A stretch of 64,000 nt of DNA from Hyperoodon ampullatus (lineage: Eukaryota; Chordata; Mammalia; Artiodactyla; Ziphiidae), in NCBI GenBank assembly GCA_949752795.1, contig OX457057.1, positions 9,042,632 through 9,106,631 of the forward strand, given 5' to 3'. Made by a program: the position numbers and the translations under genes. Of this stretch, positions 56,285-64,000 are shown piece after piece (positions within the stretch are counted from its first letter, which is position 1; every line of letters starts with the position of its first letter). The notes beneath the pieces are model-generated. The model searched no databases. It had not been told where the DNA came from and was given only the letters and a program-made list of their open reading frames with translations.

Positions 56285-56513
56285 GACCGGCTGCGGTGTG
56301 GACCAAGGTCACTGCCACCCTGGCTTTGCCCTGGAGCCCATGGAGCTGAGCCCTGACACCAGCCACAAGGAGAATGTGCCCCCCAGGCCGGCCACCCCCC
56401 TGAGGCCAGGCAAGAGGCTCAAGGGGTCTGGGTCAGAGGTGGCAGGAGCAAGGTTCCCTCGGGTAGCAGCCAGGCGCCCCTTTCCCAGACAGGCCAGCCC
56501 AGGGCCTTGCTAA
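56285..56513 (+). CDS. C1orf167: C1orf167-like first coding exon (3' boundary unknown)
   Basis: A likely acceptor (CTAATCAAACAG) ends at 56284. The ATG at 56340 opens MELSPDTSHKENVPPRPATP, which I recognise as like the N-terminus of C1orf167, a large uncharacterised mammalian protein; the gene order after AGTRAP agrees. The frame stays open to a TAA at 56511-56513; the true exon probably ends at a donor before that, but candidates (GTTCCC at 56452, GTAGCA at 56462) are weak. A KEN motif is present; its significance is unknown. Confidence 0.6.
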
Positions 56514-56768
56514 TTCCAGAGATTAGCTGTTCAGGGCCAGCTGGGCCAGGACAAAGTCTTCCAGCCTGGGGCACGAGGGAGGGTCAGGAAGTCAGGACAT
56601 GAGGTGAGGAGGGGGGGCGCAGGAGTGGGCCTGTCTGGGGCCCCTGGCAGAGAAGGGGCCCTCACAGGTCAGTCTTCTGGCAGCGCTGGTGGGCTGGGAA
56701 CCTCCCTGCTCAGGTTCCTGGGGCTTCCAGAAGGCCACAGAGCTGGTGCAGCCAAGAGTGGGGACAGC

Positions 56769-56980
56769 GGGCTTCCCTGGTGGCGCAGTGGTTGAGAGTC
56801 CGCCTGCCGATGCGGGGGACACAGGTTCGTGCCCCGGTCCGGGAAGATCCCACATGCCGCGGAGCGGCTGGGCCTGTGAGCCATGGCCGCTGAGCCTGCA
56901 TGTCCGGAGCCTGTGCTCCGCAACGGGAGAGGCCACAACAGTGAGAGGCCCGCATACTGCAAAAAAAAAAAAAAAAAAAA
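56769..56980 (+). mobile_element. Young CHR-type SINE, plus strand
   Basis: Head GGGCTTCCCTGGTGGCGCAG, consensus-like body and an A tail of about 22 bases. Flanking repeat AAGAGTGGG at 56754-56762 and 56981-56989. It lies in the first C1orf167 intron. Confidence 0.94.
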
Positions 56981-57728
56981 AAGAGTGGGAGCATCCCAAG
57001 AACAAATTCAGATTCCTATTTACGTGCCGGTTTCTCTGTGTTCTAGCTGTGTGACCGTGGGGCAAGGTGCTTAACCTCTCTGACCTTTAGTTCCTATCTA
57101 CAAACTTTCATGGCCCACACTACCTGCCAGGCCCTCCCAGGCATCTCACCCGCCCCCAAGAGGCCTTGTCTCCCAGCTGCAGAATGGTCTGGGGGCTGGG
57201 GAGACCTGCAGGGAGGGAGCGCCACCCCCTCGGGGCCAGAGCAGCCCACGTTTAGCTGTTTGATACGTTGAGTCTTGCTTTCACCCCAGCTGCGGTCGCC
57301 GCAGCACCTCTTTGCTCAAGCTGGACACCAGGGAGCCATCAGTGACACGTCTCCTTCCTTCACCCTCTTCTAGGCCTTCTCAGCAGACCTGATCTGTCTC
57401 CTCTCCACCCTCCTGCTGCCCCCATCCCAGCTCCATCACCTCTCGCCTGGGACCCCTCAGCAGCTTCCCAACTATCTCCCTGCTTCCCTCTGCCCTCCTC
57501 CCTGTCTCTGCCCTCTCCCTGTTCTGAGTCCCTGCACTGTCACCAGGTCGCTGCTCTGGCTCAAGACCCCCGGGTGCATCCACTGGTCCACCCAGGATGA
57601 CAGAGCTGACGCAGACCTCTGGAGCCTGGGCTCCCTCCCGTGTGGCGCCCTGTCCCTCCCCACCTGTCCCTCTCCAGCACTGACCACCAAGTTCTCCCCC
57701 AGGGCATAACTGTCTGTCCTCTTTTTAG

Positions 57729-58964
57729 AGCAATGGAGACTCCGGAAGAGCCTGGCCAGTACACATGGCCAGTGGGTGCCCATGGGCCAGGCCGAGAGCA
57801 GGGGGGCTGCCACCACACCATCCCTGGGGACAGCGCTGTGCCAGGAGCCCTGCCGAGTCCAGAGCAACCTGACCAGCCCCAGCCTGGGCCTCGTCCTGAA
57901 GGACACGACTGGCCAGCTGACCAACTCAAGCTTCCGACAGCAGATCAACTTGCAGCCCCTGGCCGGGAGGCCCCAAAGAAGAGCTCAGGCGTTTGCCATC
58001 CAGCAGAGCAACCTGAGCGTCAGGGAGACCAGCGTGACTGAGTGGGGACGTCGCCTCTGGTCGGGGGATCAGGAAAGCTTCTGGCCGCACAGGATGCCCG
58101 AGGGAAGCCCCCTACCCCGACGGCCACTTTCTTCCCCAGCCTCCCACCCGAGGTGTTCCCGGCTGCTGTCCACCAATACCCCCTGCCCAGACATTGGGCC
58201 TGCTGCAGGCCTGGGCCCACTCGAAGGGCACACACGGCCAGACCCCAGATCCCAGTGTGGCCTGGGGGGCTGGACCTCCAGGCTTGTGGGAACCCTTCAC
58301 CCTGGAGGACCTGGCTTCACCCTGGAGTCTGCCCAGAGCCGGACTTGGGCTCCGTCCCAAGCTGCCATTCACCAGCTGCTGGCCTCCGTGCAACGCCTGG
58401 AGCGTGAGGCGGTCCATCTCAGGTGCCAGGCATCCCGGGAACCCCCAGGCCCTGTGCAGCAGGAGCCCTGGACCAGAGCTGGCCAGATACTCCCTGCTCA
58501 CCCCCAGCCCAGCCAGCCTGTTCTTGCTTCCTGGGATGAGAGGAGGAAACATTCCCAAGGTTTCAGGGAAACTGCAGGTTTCCCAGAAGCACCGGGCGTC
58601 CAGGATGGTCTCTCAGACTCTCAGGCAAGCAACAAGCCTGCATCACTGGACACTACTTTGGAGATGCTGCCCAGGGCTGCCCTTGACCCTGAGCAAGGGG
58701 TCCTTCCTGCCCACCCTGTAAGACAAGGCGAGAAGTGCTCCCCAGGGACTACATATGGCAGGGGACAGAGGGAGGACCCCCTGCCCCCTCAAGGGGAGGG
58801 CAGCAGGGAGGCCAGGCTCTGCTCTTCAGCCTCGTCCTGTTCAGCCTGGGGCATCCTCCCTGGGCGGGAAGGAGGGGACAGGACCCCACGGACCAGGTCG
58901 GCAGGGAAGAAGAGAGGCCGGCTTCTGGTCCGCCAGACACGGCCCCATGAGGAGTGACCTGCAG
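57729..58964 (+). CDS. C1orf167: C1orf167-like large exon
   Basis: The acceptor CTGTCCTCTTTTTAG ends at 57728 and a good donor (CTGCAG then GTAGAG) begins at 58965. One frame is open for over 1.2 kb: it begins QWRLRKSLASTHGQW and includes NLTSPSLGLVLKDTTGQLTN and AAIHQLLASVQRLEREAVHL, a short possible coiled coil. The protein is rich in Pro, Gly, Ser and Arg. This frame closes with TGA at 58955-58957, just before the donor. The length of the open frame argues that the exon was under coding constraint until recently. Confidence 0.65.
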
Positions 58965-59176
58965 GTAGAGGCCAGAGGGGTCTGGGATGGGAACTGGGGG
59001 ACTCAGGGTTGGGGGAGGAGGGCTGCCTCCCAGGAATTCTCGCTCCAAGCTGGCTGTCACTCCTGTGTCACCCTCCCTCAGAAAGGGAGGCCATAGGCAG
59101 GCAGGCTTAGCAGGGGGTGTCCAGTCCTGCTTGCTTCTTGGCCTGAGTGCTGTGTCGTGTCCCTTTGTTTTCCAAG

Positions 59177-59220
59177 AACGAAGCCGGAAACACTGTGAGC
59201 CTGGAGTCTGAGATAGGCCG
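59177..59220 (+). CDS. C1orf167: C1orf167-like small exon
   Basis: The acceptor CCTTTGTTTTCCAAG ends at 59176 and the donor GTGAGG begins at 59221. Of three frames only one is open, reading NEAGNTVSLESEIG. It needs phase-0 entry, whereas the long frame of the preceding exon would supply another phase. Confidence 0.5.
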
Positions 59221-59292
59221 GTGAGGTCATGGGCTGAGGGGTGGGAGCCAGGGCCATGCTCCTGGGACGCCTCCTCTCCCATTTGCCTGCAG

Positions 59293-59413
59293 ACTCGGGC
59301 CTGACGGAGATAAGGCCCCGATGGCAGATCCTTGCAGAATTTCAGGGGGAGGGAACCTCCCGGGCCCCAAGGACAGGAACAAGGGGACTGCCGCTCCCAG
59401 GAATCCTAAACCT
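59293..59413 (+). CDS. C1orf167: C1orf167-like exon (3' boundary uncertain)
   Basis: A strong acceptor (CCCATTTGCCTGCAG) ends at 59292. In phase with the previous small exon it reads RLGPDGDKAPMADPCRIS and stays open to a TAG at about 59477. The donor at 59414 (GTGAGG) is plausible but leaves a phase that does not fit the next segment. Another acceptor-like site ends at 59448. Confidence 0.4.
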
Positions 59414-59649
59414 GTGAGGCTGTCCTGCATTCATTCCCCTGCCCCCAGGAGCTCTCTTGTCTGGGATTTCCAAGGCTAGCCCTCCATAGAGGGAAGTTCT
59501 CCCGGGGTCCAGCCAGCTCTCCTGCCAGAGCGTGGAGCATCACCCTCCATGCTGGAAAGGCGACGTGGGTGCTGCTGAGCCCCCAGCTCTCCCTGGGGCT
59601 GGGGACCAGGCCCATCCCCTAGTCAGCCTGGTCTGTCCCGGCTGTCCAG

Positions 59650-59846
59650 ATGTTTCAGAGCGTGGCAGCACTGGGTGCAGAGGCGGTGGGCGGTGGCAGC
59701 GGCCATGGCGCTGGGCTGCCGGCAGCTGGCAGCTGTTGAGCAGGGGCCTACGGGTGCCGCGGTGGACACTGTGGCTCCGGGAGGCCCAGCTGGAGGCGGC
59801 GTAGGGACGACACACGCAGGCCCTGCTGGCGCGGACCTTCCAAAAG
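59650..59846 (+). pseudogene. C1orf167: C1orf167-like exon with frameshift and stop
   Basis: The acceptor GTCCCGGCTGTCCAG ends at 59649; the donor GTTAGG begins at 59847. The left half reads CFRAWQHWVQRRWAVAAA in one frame; the right half reads LRVPRWTLWLREAQLEA and, after a stop, GRHTQALLARTFQK in another. Both halves have the tryptophan- and arginine-rich helical repeat style I associate with this protein. The frame change coincides with a tandem copy of GGCAGCT (59721-59727, 59728-59734); without one copy the two halves are continuous. The TAG is at 59802-59804, where a Trp codon (TGG) is one change away. Confidence 0.65.
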
Positions 59847-59984
59847 GTTAGGGGCCTCCAGATTGGCCCATGGGGAGGTGATGAAGTGCCCGTGCGTCTG
59901 GGGAGGAGGCTCTCCTGGGGCGCAGGTTGTTCCTCCTGAGTGATTCGCAGTAGGGGGGAGGCAGTGTCAGCCCAGACATGACGG

Positions 59985-60215
59985 AGCTCTGCCTGAATTC
60001 AAATCCTGTCTCCGCCACTTTCCTTTTCCCCACATTTTCTCACTGTGTGAGCTTGGGCAAGTTACTTAACCTCTCTGTGCCTTAGTCTCTTTAGCTTTAA
60101 AATGGGATCATAATAGTACATACCTCTCAGGGTTGTTGTGAGGTTAAATTAATAAATATAAGGAACTCAGAACCCTGCCTAGCACATAGCAAGCGCTCTA
60201 CTGTTTCAGTGGTTG
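59985..60215 (+). repeat. MIR
   Basis: It contains GAATTCAAATCCTGTCTCCG, GAGCTTGGGCAAGTTACTTA and TTTAGCTTTAAAATGGGATC in MIR order, ending with AGCACATAGCAAGCGCTCTA. Confidence 0.8.
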
Positions 60216-60225
60216 CTATTTTTTG

Positions 60226-60362
60226 TTTGTTTGTTTTGCTTTTTGTTTCTGTTTGGCTGCACCGTGTGTCACGTGGGATCCTAGTTGCCCAACCAGGGAT
60301 AGAACCCATGCCCCCTGCAGTGGAAGTGCAGAGTCTTAACCACTGGACCGCCAGGGAAGTCC
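60226..60362 (-). mobile_element. CHR-type SINE, short form, minus strand
   Basis: T-rich tail (TTTGTTTGTTTGTTTTGC), TTGGCTGCACCGTGTGTC and head GGACCGCCAGGGAAGTCCC. Approximate flanking repeats CAGTGGTTGCTATTTTT and CAGTTGTTATTTTTTA suggest the target site. Confidence 0.9.
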
Positions 60363-61274
60363 CAGTTGTTATTTTTTACTAGCGGTTTGCCAGCCAGGAC
60401 TAGGAGGGAACTTCTATGTTCTTCCCTCCTTGGGAAAAGTGCTTTAGGAGGGCCCAGCTCCAGGTTTTGCCTCCCGAGGAAAACCCTGCCTCTTGGGCTC
60501 TATCTCTCCATTCATTCATTCACTCATTCATTCATTCCCAAAGAGGCAGGGGAGTCTAATGGTTAAAACCACAACGTCTGACTCATGTCCCCGCCCTTCC
60601 TGGTGCCCCCCCGCCCGCTGCTCAGGGTACATTTGAGGCGACAGCCAACGTCCCTCTTGGAGAAACTTGATTCAGCAGCAGAAACAAGGGTGGCTTCACA
60701 TCCAGGCTGGGCCAGGACCCCCATCCTCCAGGGGAGGCCAGGACCGAGGCCCCTCAGGAAGGAAGCCGGTGGTGGACACCACCTGGAGAAGCAGGTAGTC
60801 TGGGACACCCCGGGTTGGTCAGTGTGACCTGGGTAGTGCTGGTGGCCTTCCCTCCATCCTTGTCCCCCGTTTCCCCTCCCCCACAAGAGAATGAGGATAA
60901 AACCAGCAAATGTGGACCAAGGTTTGTGCAAAAGGATGTCCATCACGGCGTTATTTACACTTCGTGAAAACTTCGAAACAGCCTAAATACCCAACAGCGA
61001 GAGAGAAAATTGTAGTTTAACCATGTGATAAACATTTGGCAACAGTTCAGTATGATGCTTATTGAGATTTTAAAAATTCCTCCCCACTCTTTTTTTCTTT
61101 ATTTTTTGTTTCGGTAGCTTTACTGGTGTTCTTTCTAATCATAACAGTCATGCATGTTTGATTTGAAAAAACATTTGAGGTAGATGGCAATATTTCAATT
61201 AATTTGAAAGTTTCACCTCCCTCCTTATGTATATTATTCCCCTTCCTGGAAGTAGGTTTATGGGTATTTGCATA

Positions 61275-61492
61275 TTTTTTTTTTTTTTTTTTTTTTTTTT
61301 GCGGTACGCGGGCCTCTCACTGCTGTGGCCTCTCCCGCTGCGGAGCACAGGCTCCGGACGCTCAGACCCAGCGGCCGTGGCTCACGGGCCCAGCTGCTCC
61401 GCGGCATGTGGTATCTTCCCGGACCGGGGCACGAACACGTGTCCCCTGCAGGAGCGGGCGGACTCTCAACCACTGTGCCACCAGGGAAACCC
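61275..61492 (-). mobile_element. Young CHR-type SINE, minus strand
   Basis: T tail of about 26 bases, GCGGTACGCGGGCCTCTCAC and head CCACCAGGGAAACCC. The tail is nearly pure, so the insertion is young. The short repeat TTGCATA flanks it. Confidence 0.93.
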
Positions 61493-61559
61493 TTGCATAG
61501 AATTTTTAATGAGAAGAAAAACGGTTATGGCAATGTTCAATGAAAAACAAAAAGAGTAT

Positions 61560-61707
61560 AAAAAAATAGTACCTAAAATATTTTTTCCTATGAACGTAAA
61601 ACGGTGCATAGAAAAAAAACCCAGAAGCAAAAATACTAAAATGTTGCATAACAATGTGAATTACTTAATACCACTGAACTGCTCGCTTAAAAATGGTTAA
61701 GATGGGG
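61560..61707 (+). mobile_element. Old L1-type 3' end, left part
   Basis: The text TACTTAATACCACTGAACTG and CGCTTAAAAATGGTTAAGAT is the left part of a common old 3' end. Its continuation (AAAAAATGGTTAACATGGTA, TTATGTGTATTTTACCACTA) lies at about 63135-63190, so the intervening 1.4 kb was inserted later. Confidence 0.65.
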
Positions 61708-61924
61708 CTTCCCTGGCGGCCCAGTGGTTGGGAGTCCGCCTGCCGATGCAGGGGACACGGCTTCGTGCCCCGGTCCGGGAGGATCCTGCATGCCGCAGAG
61801 TGGCTGGGCCCGTGAGCCATGGCCGCTGAGCCTGCGCGTCCGGAGCCTGTGCTCTGCAACGGGGCGAGGGGTAGGGGGCGGCAGTGGGAGGCCCGCGTAC
61901 CGCAAAAAAAAAAAAAAAAAAAAA
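61708..61924 (+). mobile_element. Young CHR-type SINE, plus strand
   Basis: Head GGGCTTCCCTGGCGGCCCAG, body with a local change (GGGGCGAGGGGTAGGGGGCG in place of the usual text) and an A tail of about 21 bases. Flanking repeats GGTTAAGATGGGG (61695) and GGTTAAGACGGGG (61925). Confidence 0.93.
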
Positions 61925-61934
61925 GGTTAAGACG

Positions 61935-62250
61935 GGGACTTCCCTGGTGGCGCAGTGGCTGGGAGTCTGCCTGCCAATGCAGGGGACACGGGTTCAAGCC
62001 CTGATCCGGGAGGATCCCACATGCTGCAGAGCAACTAAGCCTGTGTGCCACAACTACTGAGCCCAAGTGCCACAACTGCTGAAGCCCGTGTGCCTAGAGC
62101 AGGTGCCCCACAGCAAGAGAAGCCACTGCAACGAGAAGCCCGCACACCTCAGTGAAGAGTAGCCCCTGCTCACTGCAACTAGAGAAAGCCCGTGCACAGC
62201 AACGAAGACCCAACGCAGCCAAAAATAAATAAATAAATAAATAAATAAAT
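61935..62250 (+). mobile_element. Long CHR-type SINE, plus strand, tandem to the previous one
   Basis: Head GGGACTTCCCTGGTGGCGCA, full-length body and an (AAAT)n tail of seven to eight units. It begins in the right target repeat of the previous SINE. Confidence 0.93.
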
Positions 62251-62261
62251 TTAAAAATGGG

Positions 62262-63084
62262 TTAGAATGGGCATCATCAGAAAATCTACAAACAACAAAT
62301 GCTGGAGGGGGTGTGGAGAAAAGGGAACCCTCTTGCCCTGTTGGTGGGAATGTAAATTGATGCAGCCACTATGGAGAACAGTATGGAGGTTCCTTAAAAA
62401 ACTAAAAATATAACTACCATATAACCCAGCAATCCCACTACTGGGCATATACCCGGAGAAAACCTAATTCAAAAAGAGTCGTGTACCACAATGTTCATTG
62501 CAGCACTATCTACAAGAGCCAGGACATGGAACCAACCTAAATGTCCATTGACAGATGAATGGATAAAGAAGATGTGGCACATACATACAATGGAATATTA
62601 CTCAGCCACAAAAAGGAACAAAATTGAGTTATTCGTAGTGAGGTGGATAGATTTAGAGTCTGTCATATGGAGTGAAGTCAGAAAGAGAAAAACAAATACC
62701 ATATGCTAACGCATATATATGAAATCTAGAAAAATAGTACTGATGGACCTAGTGGCAGGGCAGAGATAAAGACGTAGATGTAGAGAATGGACTTGACACA
62801 GTGGGGGAAGGGGAGGCTGAGATGTAGTGAGAGAGTGGCACTGACATATATACACTACTAAATGTAGAATAGATAGCTAGTGGGAAGCTGCTGCATAGCA
62901 TCGGGAGAGCAGCTTGATGCTTTGTGATGACCTGGAGGGGTGGGATAGGGAGGGCGGGAGGGAGGCTCAAGAGGGAGGAGATATGGGGATATATGTATAC
63001 ATATAACTGATTGACTTTGTTGTACAACAGAAACTAACACAACATTGTAAAGCAATTATACCCCAATAAAGATGTATAAAAAAA
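62262..63084 (+). mobile_element. L1 3' end with part of ORF2, plus strand
   Basis: About 820 bp of an artiodactyl L1: the end of the ORF2 region (reading DEWIKKMWHIHTMEYYSATK in one frame), the 3' UTR and the terminus CAACATTGTAAAGCAATTAT with AATAAAGATGTATAAAAAAA. ORF2 is truncated at its 5' side and carries stops; it has no reverse transcriptase domain and is inactive. Confidence 0.93.
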
Positions 63085-63619
63085 TTCAAAAAGTAGAAAA
63101 AGAAAGTCACAATAATCACATCAGTATTCCTTAAAATAAAAAATGGTTAACATGGTAAATTTTATATTATGTGTATTTTACCACTATTAAAAATACAAAT
63201 AAATACATAAATATCATCCCCCATTCCCCCCCGCCAAAAAATGTTAAAATGATGGTCATCTTTGGAGTGGTGAGATTAAAGGTGGTTATTTTCTTTTCCT
63301 CAATTTTCCATTCCAGTGATGTATTGTTTTTGTTCCTATTTTTAAATGAAACATATGTGTTTAAAATAATTATTTAAGTAATATTTATTTTAATGCATGT
63401 GTGTTGTAAAAAACCCTAATAGTATTGACGAGAATTCAGCAAAAGCAGAACCCTCCCCCCAAATCACTTACATAATCAGGAGTAGAACGTACTGTCTGGA
63501 ACAGAACAGGGGGTGGCTCAGCGCACTTTTGCTCCTGCAGGCAGATGGCACTGCAGGACTGGGGTGGATGGGTTGGGACCAGGTGCCCTCCCTCTGCCTG
63601 GGCATCAGTTTCTCTCTAG

Positions 63620-63751
63620 GCAATTTTACTCTCAGTCCAAGGAGTCGGAGGAAGGAGGCTGGAGCCCAGCCGATTCCGTTGTGCTCTGGGCCGAGGCCAG
63701 ATGGAGGAGGCATGGGAGTCCAGATCCTGCAGGCTCTGCAACAGCTGGCTG
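63620..63751 (+). CDS. Exon-like segment, possible further C1orf167 exon
   Basis: The acceptor AGTTTCTCTCTAG ends at 63619 and a consensus donor GTAAGA begins at 63752. The 132-bp segment is a multiple of three and open in all three frames, so the coding frame cannot be chosen. I do not recognise the peptide. Position alone suggests C1orf167; it could be chance. Confidence 0.3.
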
Positions 63752-64000
63752 GTAAGATGTAGGGTGCTGGGAAACGGGGGAGACGGAGCCAGGCAGGGCA
63801 GGGGGCCCTCAGTGAGTGAATGAGTGTTTATCGAGTATCTACTCTGGCAACTTCCCAGACAAGATCTCATTTGATTCTCTCGTGGTGACCTCAGCAAGAC
63901 ATTGTGCCCATTTTACTGATGGGGAACTGAGGCACAGAGACATGAAGTGACCAGCTCAAAGACACACAGTATGAAAGGCGCACATCCTGCATTTGTGTGC

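Larger units (their letters stand above)
56285..59846 (+). pseudogene. C1orf167: C1orf167-like gene, 5' part, probably inactivated
   Basis: Exon-like segments with splice signals lie at 56285, 57729-58964, 59177-59220, 59293-59413 and 59650-59846, in the position C1orf167 has in human (between AGTRAP and MTHFR, same strand as AGTRAP). The function of the family is unknown. Signs of loss: in the last segment a 7-bp tandem duplication shifts the frame and a TAG follows; the large exon's long frame ends in TGA seven bases before its donor, and the next small exon is open only in a phase that frame does not supply. Alternative: misjudged exon borders or assembly errors. Further exons would lie beyond the window. 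Confidence 0.65.
59847..64000. other. Repeat-rich region, probably C1orf167 intron
   Basis: A MIR (59985-60215), three SINEs, an old L1 tail and a younger L1 fill most of the stretch. About 60370-61270 has no feature I can support. One exon-like segment lies at 63620-63751. The final 250 bp again show MIR/L2-like text (CATTTTACTGATGGGGAACT). Confidence 0.5.

Noticed and set aside
62222..62250. CRISPR-like or satellite array in the repeated AAAT units
   Set aside because: It is the tail of a SINE; this is a nuclear mammalian sequence with no spacer-repeat structure.
62250..63084. An active L1
   Set aside because: Only the last part of ORF2 and the 3' UTR are present, with stops in all frames.
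1..64000. A new multi-gene biological system
   Set aside because: The window is a conserved mammalian gene order with intergenic repeats; nothing seen points to an undescribed multi-component system.

Overview
The window is ordinary nuclear DNA from a mammal, almost certainly a cetacean. The strongest clue is the dense set of tRNA-derived SINEs of the CHR type (heads reading GGCTTCCCTGGTGGCGCAGT or its reverse complement), known from whales, hippos and ruminants. One subgroup is near-uniform, with long pure A tails and perfect target-site duplications. Artiodactyl-type L1 3' ends support this. Most long open frames are chance frames in GC-rich DNA or frames inside SINEs.

Three genes lie head to tail on the plus strand, in the order of human 1p36.22: DRAXIN, AGTRAP, then C1orf167 (MTHFR would come next, outside the window). 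DRAXIN (coding exons 4841-15464) encodes a secreted axon-guidance protein of 348 residues; its non-coding first exon is presumably upstream, and its 3' UTR probably runs to a poly(A) signal at 20240. AGTRAP (CpG-island promoter about 29940-30350, coding exons 30219-43293, poly(A) signal 43896) encodes the three-pass membrane protein that binds and down-regulates the angiotensin II type 1 receptor. Both genes are intact, with consensus splice sites and consistent phases. They are neighbours with unrelated products and I see no joint pathway.

From about 52000 there is an isolated CpG island, then exons resembling C1orf167 from 56285 onward. This gene appears broken: one exon carries a 7-bp tandem duplication that shifts the frame and then an in-frame TAG, and other exon junctions do not agree in phase.

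Between genes: 1-4830 is DRAXIN intron; 20270-29940 is intergenic with SINEs, L1 pieces, hAT fossils and a probable LTR; 43920-51900 is repeat-rich intergenic DNA including an old split L1; 52900-56280 is mostly an old repeat family plus two SINEs; 59850-64000 is SINE- and L1-rich. The most unusual repeat is a 178-bp insertion at 52677-52855 joining an L1 3' end to an inverted 5' half of tRNA-Ile(UAU). I found no new multi-gene system; the notable points are the probable loss of C1orf167 and several uncommon retrotransposition events.
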